Shown: positions 1 through 13,871 of the stretch, in pieces | Layout: each line of letters opens with the position of its first letter | Numbering within the stretch: position 1 is the stretch's first letter | NCBI RefSeq assembly: GCF_007655135.1 | Contig: NC_045128.1 | Location: 33,264,811-33,328,810 of the forward strand | From: Punica granatum | Lineage: Eukaryota; Streptophyta; Magnoliopsida; Myrtales; Lythraceae | Direction: 5' to 3' | DNA: 64,000 nucleotides | Notes under the pieces: model-generated | Seen by the model: the letters and a program-made list of their open reading frames with translations, nothing else | Told to the model about the DNA's origin: nothing | Database searches by the model: none | Position numbers and translations under genes: made by a program

Positions 1-342
1 TACAATGAGACCAACCTCGACTCCTCCTTGGCCCAGACCCGGAAGAAGAACTGCCCGAGGACCACCGGCAACGGGGACAACAACCTCGCTCCGCTAGATG
101 CCCAAACCCCAACGTCTTTTGACAACTACTACTTCAAGAACCTCGTCCGGAACCGCGGCCTCCTCCATTCCGACCAGCAGCTCTTCAACGGGGGTTCCAC
201 AGACTCCCTTGTCCGAACCTACAGCGGCAACCCCTCCACCTTCACCTCCGACTTCGTGGCTTCAATGATCAGGATGGGAGATATCAAGCCCCTCACCGGG
301 TCCAAAGGAGAGATCAGGAAGAACTGCAGGAGGATCAACTGA
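1..342 (+). CDS. Class III peroxidase (PRX52-like), C-terminal exon, partial
   Basis: Secretory haem peroxidase of the plant class III family, which oxidises phenolics with H2O2 in the cell wall or vacuole. Only the last exon is visible: 113 codons open from base 1 to a TGA at 340-342. Seen in the translation: the family motif FDNYYFKNL, the distal run [37 protein letters not shown] and a C-terminal NCRRIN. The two cysteines (residues about 19 and 110 of this piece) are the positions expected for conserved disulfides. The catalytic distal histidine and the proximal haem histidine would lie in exons left of the window. Similarity of the tail to Arabidopsis PRX52 (from memory) is closer than to PRX4. 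The 3' UTR follows from 343. Confidence 0.93.
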   Translation, partial: YNETNLDSSLAQTRKKNCPRTTGNGDNNLAPLDAQTPTSFDNYYFKNLVRNRGLLHSDQQLFNGGSTDSLVRTYSGNPSTFTSDFVASMIRMGDIKPLTGSKGEIRKNCRRIN

Positions 343-3300
343 TGAGCCATTCAGTACCAAGAGTATTGCTACAGGCTACGAACTTGGTCGTTCTTGGTTT
401 TTCTCTATGTCGGAATAAGGTTCTGCAATTCCAATGAGTTTTGGGTCTCTTCGAGTCACTCTTGATACAAGAGGATGTCATGTGCAATTTTCTGATTTTT
501 CGTTTTGATTAATAGGTTGTTGTTGTTGTTGTCGGCAATTTCAGTGTTGATTTTTTATATATACTTTCGCTTTCAGTTGGAAAAGTGTCTAGTAATCATC
601 TTTGTTTGAACTTAGAAGATGTTTTGTCCAGTTCGATTGACCTTTTTATGTGCCTTCAAATTAATGTCGGAGGACACGTACCTAAGCACTCATAATCATC
701 ATTGACTTATTATATCATCTAAGAACGGTGGCCTTCTTCCAAACGTCACCGCGTATTGAGAGATGTTAATTAGATCCCTTGAGTATGTTTCGACGAACCG
801 CTCAGACATTGCTTTTGCCATCAACCTTGTTAGTCAATTTATGCATCAGCCTCCATATGGTCTTTTCTCATCTCATCTACAAGCAACGGAAGTGAATTTT
901 ACGCGATTGGCCTGCTATTATATTTCATGACTAACTTAAGAGACTCTTGTATCGCACCCATCACCGACTGAAGCACCGTTCATCTACTCTTTGTTGGGAG
1001 AGGGTGCATTTCCCTGTTCTTGTATCGCCATTTCATCTTGGAACATTCATTCTGTATGTTTTACAAAACTAAGAGAGGAAATTCTTCAATAGTCACCACG
1101 GAAGGATGAAGGAAAGATGGGAATTACATGAAATGAAAGTAGAGATATGAAACGAGAAGACAGAAGAAGAAGTGTATCCTTAGTGCCTTGTTCTACTACT
1201 AGATAGGGAAGGGGGGAAGGGTATGAGAAATTATTGTCCTTGATGCTTCGTTCTGCTTTTAGAAAAGGTATATAGGCACAGAATTCAGAAAATGGGGATT
1301 TTTTTTTTCTCATCGTGGCAAAAGGTATGGAGGTTTGCTTTCTTTGCTTTCATGTTTTTTTTTTCACTATAAAGTATGGAACCATTCGTAGTGGACTTGT
1401 GAAATTTTTAAATGATGACATGTACTCCTATCAGTGATCGATTATGAAATTAACGACATATTTTATGTCAGTCTTCACATTAATCTATAGGTATACTTAT
1501 ACTCTAAGAATATTCCCTTTATTTACCTTCCATTGCAGCTTTTTACTTCTTCCATCTCTCGGTTCCTCGTCATTTTCTTGGGGATAGGTGAGAGTTGAAA
1601 TTTGGATGCCTGCTCGATGTCGTGTAACTCTACCCCAACTAGAGGGGCCGATTTGAAATTAAGCCCAAACTAAATTGTCTGGGCATTCAGCCCAAGTTTT
1701 GGCCCAAAATAATTAGGCCCAATTTAAACATAAACAGCCAGTGGACCTTTTCTATTGGGCAATGAAAGGCCTGGGCCGCTGACCAAGCACGTTTTATTTA
1801 TGCAAATAGCGAGTGTTCTTCCTCCCCGCTACGTTAAATGCTGTAATTATAAGTTCACGCGTATATATATATATATATATACACACACATATAGCTAGTG
1901 TTCTTTCACGCACCTGATCAATTTGCACTTTTTCTTGGACAAGTTAAAAGGCTAGTCATTCACACTCGACCTAAGATAATTAAATCCATGTGGTTTGTCT
2001 GGTGGAGATTTGGACCTCGGCAACCACCAAGGACGGCAGTGCAGGCCAAACTCCAGAGAGTTTCTTTTCTTATACATGTGTAAGTTATAATATATGTGCG
2101 GGTAATGATCTCTATGTATACATATTTGGCCGTATGGTATGCGCATCTCTCTTTTTGCCATAGGTTATTTATTATAAATGACGACATACAAAAGACGATA
2201 TATTATATTAGGGATGACTAAATAAAATCTTACCTACTCTGCCGGCTGGAATCTTAAACAGTAAGTTCTGTAAACAAAATTTATGATATGAGAAATCTAA
2301 ACATATACAGAGAAATTATATATTTAACCTCATTTCGATGACAGCTAGTTAATTAGGTATTTATATATAGATGATATATAATCTGACAATATATTTTAAT
2401 CTCGTTTGCTGACAACACTAATTCATGTATCAGAGATTCTTCATGATATTTGTCAACCCACATAAATGCCTCCAGTAAAAACCCTAATTAACTAACTATA
2501 TCTTCATTTTTTCTTCTTTTTCTCTAAACGGTCATGAAGTCCATTCCCAAGCGGATACAACCGTCCACTACAAAAGCGGATATAAGGGAAAATACCCAAG
2601 CAGAAATTACAAGAGCGGAATAAATCGATTGACCCGCCAGGACAGGTTACATGGAAGATACATGGTAAAAAAATACATCGGGTAAGAATGAAGCAATTGT
2701 GGCAAGTTGTCCTGAAACCAATAAATATATAAACAAAATGATGTATATCATATAACTCATAAAACATGAGTGTTTGTTTTCTTTTTCCCCCCCTTGAGGT
2801 TCCTCAAAGAGTTCGAATCATACCAAGAGTTTCATTGAAAACAATTTCTATAGAATCAAAATTATTTCAATGTAAACTCATTCAAGTGAATCATTGTTGC
2901 TTTTTAATAAGGTTTCGAGTTGGAGTATTGTTATAAAGATAATTCATGATTGGAATTTTTTTATTTCAATGGCCAACCCGACTTAAATTTGAATTAATTA
3001 CAGTTCATTGAGTTGTCAAATATAAAGTGGTGTACATAGGGAAAAAAGAACATTACCTTAGTATAGATTAATGCTTGATATGGACCGCTGGGAGAGGAAT
3101 TAGCCTAGGTTGCAAACTATTTTGGACCCTCATTAACCGAAAAAAGGAAAATAGTATTGTAATTTCTTTTTTTCTTTTTCTTTTTTTTGCCACGTAGTAT
3201 ACACTTATAATTATTAGTTTGGGTAACAAATTAGTGTTATTGGAAACCTCATTCTTCATACCAATTTGCGTCTTCCCAATACACCTTTGCCACATAAACT

Positions 3301-3471
3301 ATGCATCTTTATTTTTTTTTCTCTCTGGGAAGTATCCCCTCGTGGCTTCCTAAGGAACATCTGTGAATATTGGGATCCCAAGTCTTCTTCCAGTCAATCT
3401 CGAATGATATCATGTTGGCCTGGGCACGATTTCGATGCCCTTGTATGTGTAGGTGTGTATATATACATACG

Positions 3472-3502
<31 letters not shown>

Positions 3503-5103
3503 TTAAAACATATTGTAAGCACAAACAAAATAATAATATTGAGAAAAAATTATTAGGAGGCATGGGGCGGAGGCATGTACTGGGACAAAGTAAGGATGCC
3601 AACATTTGAAGCAACCATGACCTAAGACCAAATACTATCACATCCCCATGGTTTTCTAGAGATTGGGATATATGATAAAGACCAATCTTATAATTATATA
3701 TAGTTCTTTCTTATATCGTAGGCTTTTTAGCTATTTTATAAAATAATACAGGACAATGACTATCAAAATTACATGTAAATTACAAGTGTATATAGCGTGA
3801 CTTCGCAAAGAGATATATATCAATCTAACTAATTGATTGTACAAAGCGTGTGAAAACTGTAACTAAGAATATCGAAAAACTTGACACACTATATGACGAG
3901 AAACCACAGGCAAAATTCGAAATTTGCTAGGATTGTGTAGCTGACATTTGATTCTAATTAATTACAAGGAGGAAAACATTCAGAAATTAAAGCAAAAGCG
4001 ATGAGTTGCTTTCTTGCTTATATAAAACAAGTTTCTTTCTTCCCCAATTATTCCACTTAACTGGTTGATGTCCACACGCTAAGGAAACACCAGCAGTCCA
4101 AGGAACACCAAAAAAAAAAAGCAAAAACAAAAACAAAAAAAAAGTGTAGCTGGCACCACCATTGACAATCCAACAAGGCATAGTACAGTTACACGCACGC
4201 ATATGTATAGAGAAAAAAAGTAAAACTACCATACCCAGCTAGCTTGCTTGAGTTCACCAATTTTATTTTATTTTCCCGGTAAGGGAAAGGGCAAGAGATC
4301 AAATAGAAAATCAAGTTCTATCTAAAAAGAATAAACCTTAATATTACTATTTAAATTATCTTTTTAACAGTTTCTGTGTTGGTCCATAAATGAAATATGT
4401 TAGACTAAAAACATCAGAGTCCAAGGTTTATGTAGGCGTCAAACACGAACTCAATCAAGCATATATCTTGTTCCTAAGGTTCATAAATTAGGTATATCAT
4501 ACTTAAGTTTTTCAAAAAACGAATGCACCCATCTCAATCGTATCATTGACATCTATTTCATTCACTATGCTAATTTGAGGGCTCACTAACCGATCCTTTT
4601 CACATACTAATGTCTGTCTAGTTAATCGATATTACCAAACAAATCAAATTAATACCATGGAGAAACAAGGAAAATGATGCAAACAAAGATATCCTTGGAG
4701 TGCTATTATAGGTATTGGCCGTAATTAAGTTGACAAGTTGGCAAAAGTGGCCATTAGAATTGTAATGCAAATAAATAACAAGTCTCTATTAAAATAACTC
4801 TCCGGATAAGTAATTCTGTGGAATACATATTATAGAGAAAAACGCAACATAAACACATGGGCCAAAAAGAAAAAATTGTAACATAAGCACATGATACGAT
4901 GTATGTGAAGGAGCACATATGGATCCAACCATCTAAAACACTCTACATGGAGGGTTTCATCAAGATCAAGGACCCTCTGAAAAACCCAGTTAAGCAAATT
5001 CATTAGCAATTCAATATTTTTCATCTTCTCTTTCTAATTATCCGTTCATACATTATATGAAGATTAAAAGGGGAATATTATTTCAGTGATCGAGTTTAGA
5101 ATT
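343..5103. other. Intergenic, AT-rich, no gene recognised
   Basis: Between the peroxidase stop and the LBD15 stop. It holds the peroxidase 3' UTR (first few hundred bases), simple TA/CA repeats near 1862-1890 and 3450-3500, and AT-rich sequence. Short open frames here have no family motif, biased composition and no splice context, so I call none of them genes. Confidence 0.6.
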
Positions 5104-6704
5104 TTAACCGAAATAGGAGACGTTTTCGCTTGAGATGGAGTTGAAGTCAGTAGTGCAACTCGACGTTGTTGGTTGAGTGAAGACAGAAGAGCACGAGATA
5201 GCAGCGGGAGGGGGAAGAGACGATGGTTGTGGGGACGGAGGCTGAGGTTGCAGAATGGGAGGCGGTGCAGCCACTGAGACAATGTTGACACCGGGGCCCG
5301 AAGAAAGCAAGGTCATATGAGAAGAAGAAGGGAGGACGTTTGCTTCTCTGTACTTGTATTTCAGGATTTCAGCCCTCACCGCATTGAGCTCGGCTTGTAG
5401 AGATTGAACTTGCTGTTGCAAAGCCGAGATTGCACCCATACAACCATAAACTGGATCCCTGAGCCTCACATTTGCTTCGTAAACGAGACTGTTAGCTGCA
5501 TCTGCCCTCTGGCTTTCAGGCACCTCCTAGAAGTTCTCCAAAATAGAGTTCGGAAAATCATATCCGCGTCAAATATGGACAAGTACAAAGAACACGTCTA
5601 TACACATATTTAATGTGAATATTCACATTATATAAACATCTGAAAGAGTTGAATTTTACTTAAATCAACATAGGTGGCTAGAAATTCAACGTCTTGAAGA
5701 AGCAGACACAAACATTGAATTTGAGCTTTTCTTTTGTTTTTTTTTTTCTTTTAAACAAAGGAGATTTCATGATTCTGGAAGGGGATAGATCAAATTTAAC
5801 CTTCAATTAGTATACATCAATCTTTTAGTAAATCTTTCTCTTTTCAATATTGCTAGAAGTATACGAAAAGCAGGATCTCTTAACACGCTCTAAGACATCC
5901 AACAGTATACATCGGCCAATGCACCAGAGAGAGAACGAAGCAATGAATTTTTTTTTTTTTAATGGGGATCAGGGCTTTACCATTAGCATCTTGGAGACAT
6001 TGCTGGCACCAAAAACCTTGTGAACAGATGCAAACTTCTGAGGCTCATGAGGAGAGAAGTATGGAGAGAAGGGGCACTCTTGAGCACACCTTCTCCTCAA
6101 GAGCTTACAAGCCGCGCATGGAGTAATCGTGTTTAGGGTTCCGGCCTGACTCTGAGGACTCAACATGTGCCGCCGTCCCATCAGACGAGAAGGGGCAACA
6201 TCAGCTTCTCTCTTAATCTTCTTCCCGATTTCATCTAATCTCTCCCTACATCACACAAACCAAATTACCACAATCCCCTAAAACCCATAAATCTTTAACA
6301 TTTTGATTCTTCCATAGCACATCTAACCATATATAACACAATTCTTCAGAACGGCATTTCTAAGTTAAAATAAGATGAATGAAAAATTAGCCAAGGCTTT
6401 CAAATGTGAATTCATTGCCCCGTGAAATTAAAAAAGTACACAGATTCGCATTCTATTATCTTCAAGAAAACAAAAGGCAGTATCTGTAGGCGATCGAGCA
6501 GTTCAAAAAATAAAAAGAACTTCGGGGCTCAAAAGAACCGTGTGCAGAAGAATTAAAATATTGTTGGAAAGATGTGTGTTGATAATGAAAACTCCACCAG
6601 TAGAAAATTGGAGCTCCTTTTTTGTTTCTTTTTCTTATATTTTGCTATGAGGGAAAAGAAAACGAGAGAAATGAGATGTGGGCAGCTTACCTTTCCCTGG
6701 ACAT
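5104..6704 (-). CDS. LBD15: LOB-domain transcription factor LBD15 (three coding exons)
   Basis: Plant-specific LATERAL ORGAN BOUNDARIES factor acting in the nucleus. Exons on the minus strand: 6704-6691 (14 nt, MSRE plus two bases of Arg), 6245-5981 and 5526-5104, giving 233 residues. The Cys block C-x2-C-x6-C-x3-C is at about residues 48-62, followed by the GAS block (FASVHKVFGASNVSKML) and the leucine-zipper-like segment starting LVYEANVRLRDPVYG. A Pro/Ser-rich tail ends in YFG, as in Arabidopsis LBD15. The exon 2/3 junction (ATG|GTAAAG, TTCTAG|GAG) yields MLM-EVPESQ, exactly the conserved sequence. The micro first exon (donor AG|GTAAGC, acceptor TGTAG|GG) produces the family N-terminus MSRERER; starting at the internal Met in exon 2 would lose it. 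GA/CT repeats lie just upstream. Confidence 0.95.
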
Positions 6705-7732
6705 TCAGGCATGCTCTCTCAGAGTATAGGAAGAGAGATGGGAGATTAGAGAGAGAGAAGAGAGCAAATAGAAGAGAAAAACTAATATAAGGGGAGAGGA
6801 TGAAGGAAAGAAAAGAGTGCTTAAAAGGCAAGGCAGAGAAGAGAGAGAGAGAGAGAGAGGCAAAGGCAAACAAAGAATGCTTAAAATAGAAAGAGGGGGC
6901 AAAAAGGGTTGTCACGAGTGTTTCTCCATTGAGTAGGGTTTAAAGATTTGGTTCCCTTTCACTCCTCTCCTCTCTCTATTGCTCTCTTGATGATGATGAT
7001 GATCTTCTCCTCCTCCTGGTGGAGAGAACTGACCAGGCTGACCTGTGACCTTAGCTTGTACGAGAAAGTCTTAAATGTCTGCACTGCAGGTGCAGCTGTG
7101 TATGGTGTGGGTGTGGTGGGGTGCAGCTACCTTAGCTGCTGCAGCTCTCTCTTGCTCATATGCTGCTCATTATTTCCTCAGACACTGTCTCCTCCTCCTG
7201 AGATTTGCAGAAACCGACCCAAACTGATTCTGGCTTTGTTTCTTGTCTGGGGACGCAAGTCAGATCATTACTGCACAACTCAAACTAAGAGAATGAAAGG
7301 GGAAGAGACACTGTGTCTGGCGTCTACTAAATATTAATGAATATATCAATTGGATTGGTTCAAAAGATTCCGGATTAGTCTCATTAAATAAAATTTCGAA
7401 TTTAAGTCTTATAAATATATAATATACTTGATTGGGAGATTTTTATTTCTCGAAGGACTGACTCGACTTGAGCAGAATTAAGATGAGTTGAATTTTTAGA
7501 TATTATAATATCCATAAAATATATATATATATATTGATGAATTTATATTAAATGCCAGCTGCGGCCTTTTAGTCTCTCTGATCCCTCACGTGTGTGTCTT
7601 TAAATGACATTTGACTTTTTTTCAAATCATCTCCCCACCCCCCCCCCCTCTCTCTCTCTCAACATTTTATTTGTTCTTCGGGTTTAATTCGTTGCTTCCA
7701 TGGTTTTGCCTTTTTGCATGCTTTTGAATATG

Positions 7733-7758
7733 CTCTCTCTCTCTCTCTCTCTCTCTCT
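7733..7758. repeat. (CT)n microsatellite
   Basis: Uninterrupted CT dinucleotide run read directly from the sequence. Confidence 0.95.
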
Positions 7759-9015
7759 ATACTTTCTTTGCATGTGGCCTTTGCTTCTTTCATCGGGGCT
7801 GACCTTGAAACAGTCCTCATGTGGAAAAATATGTTTATAATTGACAATCTAATAAAAGCTTTATTTGTCTACTTAAGTTAAATTCATTACATGTGTTTTG
7901 ATTATCATAATCTTCTTATAAAAGGAAAAGGATTATGGTAATTTTATATAAGATGAAGAATATGATAAATAAATAATTGTATTGATTAATAAGTTCATAA
8001 GAAATATGTACTATTTACGTTAACTTCAATAGTTCATGGGTAATCCCCGAGAGGGTGTTGTTAGTTTCTTGTCAATATCAAGAGCCCATACCCCTTCACT
8101 AAAATGACATCTACATTATGGCATCATTAACCCCGAAAACGAAATCTTCGCATCTATCTTCATCATCGTAAAGAACCCGCAATCTCTTTTGTTATATGCA
8201 GTTCAGTTTTACGAATTAAGTTTTGATTATTTGAGTACGCACTTATTTAGTTCTTAGCCCTTCATTTACATCACATATAATAAATAAATCTTCGCTTTGA
8301 TATGTTATATACAAATCCAGAAAAAATAACCCCAAATATTATGCACCTAGTTTAAAACTTGAAAATACATCCCATAATTAGTTTCATATGATATATGTGT
8401 GTGGGTCATTATATGTTAATATGTTAGCGCGCACCAGTTGGTCAACCTTGACTTCATGGTAATTGGTAAATTTGTTGAATAATTTCCAATTGCGCTTTTG
8501 ATCAATCGTTTTCTCTCTTTGTGTTTACACTCTTTGAGTTTAATCTTTACCCCTACATTGCAAATTGTTATATAAGTTTACAGCGACTTGAGCTTACTCT
8601 GCACGAATACTTCGCTATCTAAAGTTTACAGAAAAGGACTCAACACCCTCAGGATAATTTGAACTTATTTCCTTTGTCGGCCGTATTTTTCATTGACTAT
8701 TTGTTATTTATATTTAATATCGATTACCCGAATTCATCTTCAAGTACTCAGTTAATCTTTGAAATTAATTATATTATCTAATTGCTTATATCAACTTCAA
8801 GCAGCCACCTAAAATTTTAACTCCAGGTTGCTTGTTAGGGGTAAATCTTTAGAACTGTCGCTAGCAGTCGACAACTCGATCATCAAGAGTAAGAGCTAAC
8901 ACATGTCCATTGACTGCACAACATTTCACTTACTCTTACTACTAACCATGACGCTTATAGTTAAAACTAAATAGGTCGATTATTACCTTTATATATTTGA
9001 TGAGAATGGCAGAGC

Positions 9016-9046
<31 letters not shown>

Positions 9047-11405
9047 ATATAATATAAACATATGCTAATTAGTATATTTGTGATCCGGACATCTCACCTA
9101 CATCTATCCTTAATGAGTGTAGAACATTCTGCTTAAAGAAATAACGTTTTGCAATCACATTCTTGTTAAATTTTCGAGTGACCTATAAGTGTCGGCATTC
9201 ATTTCATGTTAAGAATCTCCTTTCAAAATTGTACATATAAGATGTCTTCATTATGATGCAATTATTGTCAAATAATCTCTTGTTCCCTCGGAGAACATGG
9301 AGAAACTGTTGAAAAGGCTGATCTGTTTTGGAATCTCCGTGTATTCGACATTAATGAACTGCTCAATTTAAATTAAAGGAAGAACGTAATAGTAGATGGA
9401 TCAGCTTACGTCTTTTGATGAAAATTCTATAATACATTTAGATAAAATGTAGGTATAATACAGACAAGTAATTTACGAAAAAAAACTCCAAGTAATTTAC
9501 TTATACAAATTATGTAAAAGCAACATAACCACTTGAAGTTCAGTAATTTCTTTGAAAAAATTACGACTAATTAATTTACCTGACTTATTATATATGCACT
9601 TTTTAATCTTAGGTATTGTAGAGTAACCCCTTTTTTATGATAGACTACAAATTAACTCCCAGTGAATATTCAAATTATTATGATTAATCCCAATGGGGAA
9701 GAGTTTTGTGACAATGGAAAAAAAAAATTCAAATTAAATAATTAAAGAGGGTGTAGTACAATGACGCATGTTTTTACCTAGTAATCAATAAATTTCAAGT
9801 TCGATTATCATTATAGAACTATTCGTGTTCATTTATTAGTTATTATAATTTATGTTTTATTGTTATACCAGTGGCCTCCCTAAAAAAAAACATATGTATA
9901 TATGACTAGTACTCGTCTTTATAATCATTGTATTCATATGATCTTCTTTATGATTAGAGATGTACTTAGTTTGGTACTTTTTAGGTTATGATTTTTTATT
10001 TATATTTTAATCATGGGGAATTTCTCTTTATTTCCGTAGAAATCATTTTCGGTGGGTAAAGTATTTCCGTAGAAATTTACGAGGCCAGACTCAAAGGCCT
10101 GAATTCCAGCTGGAGAAGTTCTTTACAACCTTCTTTCTCTTACCTGTAAAATCGACTCTTTTTTTTTTCTTTTTTCTTTTCCAAATTAAACTTATGTTTG
10201 AGATTATTTTCTCAAAACACACTTCCTTAGAAACTATTTCCTATAAAAGGCTTATACTATTCTCTATAATATCCTTCTGGTCCCTACAACTTATCAATTT
10301 GTTTCTTTTAAATCCATTTGAAAAGGAAAAATATTACTTAATTATGTAAATGAATTCAAAAATTTCCCATTACACATATCCTTAAATAGATCTATGATGA
10401 ATCATCAATATTTAAATTTTATGAAAATATATTTTAGAATTTTATTAGAGTTTTGATAAACAAAATGAACAAAGCTAGGCAATGAAACTGATTTTCTAGA
10501 GAGTTCTACATCATTTTTTAAATATTTTTTCGGTGAATTTTTAAAATATTTAATTCTCTACATAAAATTCTTGAGTTAAACAGTTTAAAACTACAATTTC
10601 TTCTGTGCTCCTATTTATTGGATGAAAATCAAATAGATTACCTAGTTCGCTATATACTCGGCTTAACAAAACTCTAAGAAATTCCAAAAAAGAAATCTCC
10701 AGCTAGTAATTTCTTCTATAAAATTTAATTCTACGTACATGAGACTTGTATTCAAGAATATGTTTAATTGCAAACGTATAAATAATTCATTAGATCTACT
10801 AATTAGAAGGGTGATTATTTATCAAAAGGTATTCAAATGAAACAAATAAAAAATTACAGGAATTAGAAGAATAATTAGGATAATAGTATAGTCTATTTTG
10901 AGAATTGTGTTTGTTAAAAAATCTATATAGGGAAATAGTTTCTGAAAAAATCTACTGAAATAATTTGAAAAAGAAGTCGAGATTGGGCAAAAATTATACG
11001 TACATGATGTGGTTATACATATTTTATATGGAACCTAGCTCGTAGGATCACCTTTTTTCTGCTAATAATTATCATGTATATGACAATATAAATTTTGTTG
11101 CTGACATTGATAGATTGGCATGAAAATATTGCTCTGAGATAGCTTTGGATCCTGAGGAGAGTTAAATCAGAAGTGGGTGATGAAAGGGAAGGAAGAAAAT
11201 GAAGAGTATATCCCTACATAAATATAATTTGGGAATATGGACTAGCTTGCTAAATATATAACTTATATATGTAAATTTATACCCATATAAAAAAAAATTC
11301 AAATAATTAATATAACTAGGAAAGGATAGATAGATTTGCTTAGATTGCAATCCAATTCTTCTTGTTTGACCCTTCTTTCATGCCTTAAAAATCGCCCCTC
11401 TGTTC

Positions 11406-11412
<7 letters not shown>

Positions 11413-11438
<26 letters not shown>
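11413..11438. repeat. (CT)n microsatellite
   Basis: Uninterrupted CT dinucleotide run read directly from the sequence. Confidence 0.95.
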
Positions 11439-11443
<5 letters not shown>

Positions 11444-13007
11444 TATTTCACCGTCTTTGTTATTTTTCCTCCTTGCACCTCAAAGCCCAAGAAGAACCCC
11501 ATATGCCCCAAACTGTAAAGGGGACTCAGTCAACAACTTGACTTTAATCTTCTTCTTCTTCTTTTTTTCTTTTGGGGTGGGGGTGTTAGAACACTAAAAC
11601 GTGGTGTCCCTCGTGCTCTTATCCTATTGACTGATACTAATTGTTACTCGAGCATACATCTCCTTAATTAGCTTAGGGTACGAAATGCTTTCAGTAATAA
11701 ATTATGAACCTTAATATACTGTTGGTAAAATTTATCCACATAAAACGTACGAAATGCTTTCATAATTAACAACTTTTTCACCTCTGATTTCATCTCTCTT
11801 TAGACTCTTGATAATAATGGGGGACTTTTTATTCTTTTTGTTCCCCTCGTATTCTCATCATGGTGGGTGGGTCACAGTCAAAATTCCCAAGTCTTGGATC
11901 CAACTCTCTCTTTGTTTGACAGAACACAATTTTCCGCTTCATTACACCCAAACAAACATTCGTTTCAAATCTCTATATATGCATAGGTCAAATTTACACA
12001 GTAAAACATGCTTGGAGCTGCCATACATATTTATGTATAGTATATCATGATCACAAGCTAGCTAGCTAGAGGACTCTTCTCTCCTTCGAATAATACCCAC
12101 ATTGCACATACGAAGACTGTAATATCTAGTCTCTGAAGCCGGCTAAGAACATCTCACAAGCTCGTAAGTTCTGTGGGGAGTTTCCGGTCTCATCATGAAC
12201 CTCTCTCAAGCGATGGCAATACTACATCTTCGCCATCCTTTGACACCGGAGAAATACTTACATGAGTGACACATAAATTTGAAATTTAGTAACACGCTCA
12301 AAAATGATAAAAAGTTAAATTTTATTTCTGATTTGAAAAGTGTTTCTTTTTTCATTTTTTCCTGAAGAGAATAGTTACATAGATTTCAACCGTTCCACGG
12401 GCAGGCTACACGCCAACTGGGCCAGCTATGCCTCTCTAGGTCAAGAGGCTTCGTAATGGCCCATGTACTGCTGGTCTGAGAGAAGTCCATTACGGCGTTT
12501 TTATGTATGATGAATAATGGGCCGACCTTTGGTCCGTTCCGTTGATTTGCATAAGAAAAATTAATGGGCATCGTTTAACACTGACGGGCATATCTTTTGT
12601 TTGAATTCTTGACATATACTAGAATGATATGGATTGGTTGTTTGCAATTGCTTGTAATGAATTGGCCGACTATAATAACAATAATAAAAATAAAAGCTCA
12701 TTCAGAGACTATATCTGCTACAATTTGTACCAAAATATATGCCTGCTCCTTATTTTATATACGAGATGAGATTACCATTGGAATGGCAGTGCAAAAACAT
12801 AAGACATTGCTTCAGATTGAAGATAGCAAAGCAAATTAATCGAAACCAAGCCGAAAATACCGGGAAGTCAGATGTTGCTGACTGTCCCTCCACGTACCGG
12901 AGCATTAGTAAGAGAAAACAAAAGTAACTTCTAGAGTAGAAAATATGTGCCAAGAACTCGATCATCGTCCAAGCATCAAACTTCGACCTCTCCCATTGGT
13001 TTTATTA

Positions 13008-13871
13008 TTACGCAGCATGATGATGAGAGGATGGACGGTGTCCTACGATGGATGAGAACACCCTCTTCACTTTCGCCGTGGGACTGCACGCCCATAATTT
13101 ATTTCCTGAAGGTCGGTGCTTCCTCCTTGAGCTGAATTTCAAAGTTGAATCAGGCGAACTGCCTGCATGATCGTCAGTCTTCTTAACATTATGACTGTCA
13201 TCATTATTGTTGCTATCATAGTCGTTGATGTAGACATCTTCAATGTCCACATCGGGCAGTAGTCCAAATTGAAGCCTGGACCTCGACCAGCGCTGCTCGC
13301 AAGACGACCTTGAAGTTGTGGATGCTGACCATGTCGAAGGGGATGAAGACGGGGCAGAGTTTAGGGGCAGTGTGTGGGACCTTGCCCTGGGGCCGCCACT
13401 AGTATTCTTGACCCTAGAAACAACGCCACTTAAGCTCAAGTTGTGTTGTTTCCTGCCGAGGAAGCTCTTGTTGGTGCTGTTGGGAGTGGCGCTCGACACT
13501 GATGACGATGAGAAATACGAGCAGGGTGGGGGAGTAAGAGGAGGAATAAGGTCGGGAGCGATGTCAGGAACAGGATATGTCTCGGGAAATACGGTCGGGC
13601 TCTTTGGGGTCCCAGGTTGTGACTCCCACGTGAACGGGATCGACCCCTGGCTTTCCCCAAAGTAGAGGGCCTTGGACGAGGAGTTGGACGAGTTGTTGAT
13701 GTGGTCTAGCAAGGAAGAGTCCTCCCTTGATAAGAGCTTCGAGAAGAACTTGTTGTCCTCCTTGATTTGGAGGGAGACGAAGGACGAGGAGGACGAGGAC
13801 GAGAAAGATGACGATACTGAAGAAGAGGCCGAAGACGAGAAGCTTTTCTTTCCATGGCCGATTCTGAGCAT
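13008..13871 (-). CDS. Ser-rich DUF688-like protein of unknown function, intronless
   Basis: Single open frame of 287 codons. After MLRIG comes a serine tract (about residues 11-33), then the family hallmark IPFTWESQPGTPK (about 78-90), the proline motif PPLTPPP (about 110-116), a low-complexity Ser/Thr-rich middle, an acidic stretch and a basic C-terminus ending in a His run. This motif order is typical of the plant DUF688 / hydroxyproline-rich-like group; the molecular role is unknown. There is no signal peptide or membrane segment. Its place between LBD15 and the WEB gene matches Arabidopsis At2g40475 (ASG8), so it may be the ASG8 counterpart; that is inference from position. It is divergent from the WEB gene at 15686. 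Confidence 0.85.
   Translation of the reverse strand: MLRIGHGKKSFSSSASSSVSSSFSSSSSSSFVSLQIKEDNKFFSKLLSREDSSLLDHINNSSNSSSKALYFGESQGSIPFTWESQPGTPKSPTVFPETYPVPDIAPDLIPPLTPPPCSYFSSSSVSSATPNSTNKSFLGRKQHNLSLSGVVSRVKNTSGGPRARSHTLPLNSAPSSSPSTWSASTTSRSSCEQRWSRSRLQFGLLPDVDIEDVYINDYDSNNNDDSHNVKKTDDHAGSSPDSTLKFSSRRKHRPSGNKLWACSPTAKVKRVFSSIVGHRPSSHHHAA

Larger units (their letters stand above)
6705..13007. other. Gene-poor AT-rich spacer with microsatellites
   Basis: LBD15 5' flank, then about 5.5 kb without any gene I can support. Microsatellites: (GA)n about 6840-6859, (CT)n 7733-7758, (TA)n about 9016-9040 and (CT)n about 11413-11438. An open frame at 6948-7337 (+) is low-complexity with many Met/Ser/Cys and lies in the LBD15 promoter. 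The short minus frame at 12386-12571 has no recognisable domain. The rest looks like decayed non-coding sequence. Confidence 0.6.

Noticed and set aside
3266..3641. Overlapping frames around TA/CA repeats
   Set aside because: Tyr/Ile-rich translations come from the microsatellite itself.
6948..7337. 129-codon plus frame near LBD15
   Set aside because: Starts at TTG, low-complexity Met/Ser/Cys runs, no homology pattern; lies in the promoter region.
12386..12571. 61-codon minus frame ending in Trp-rich sequence
   Set aside because: No recognised domain, no splice or promoter context; perhaps a repeat fragment.
13318..13665. 115-codon plus frame
   Set aside because: Antisense to the DUF688-like gene, whose motif order is clear.
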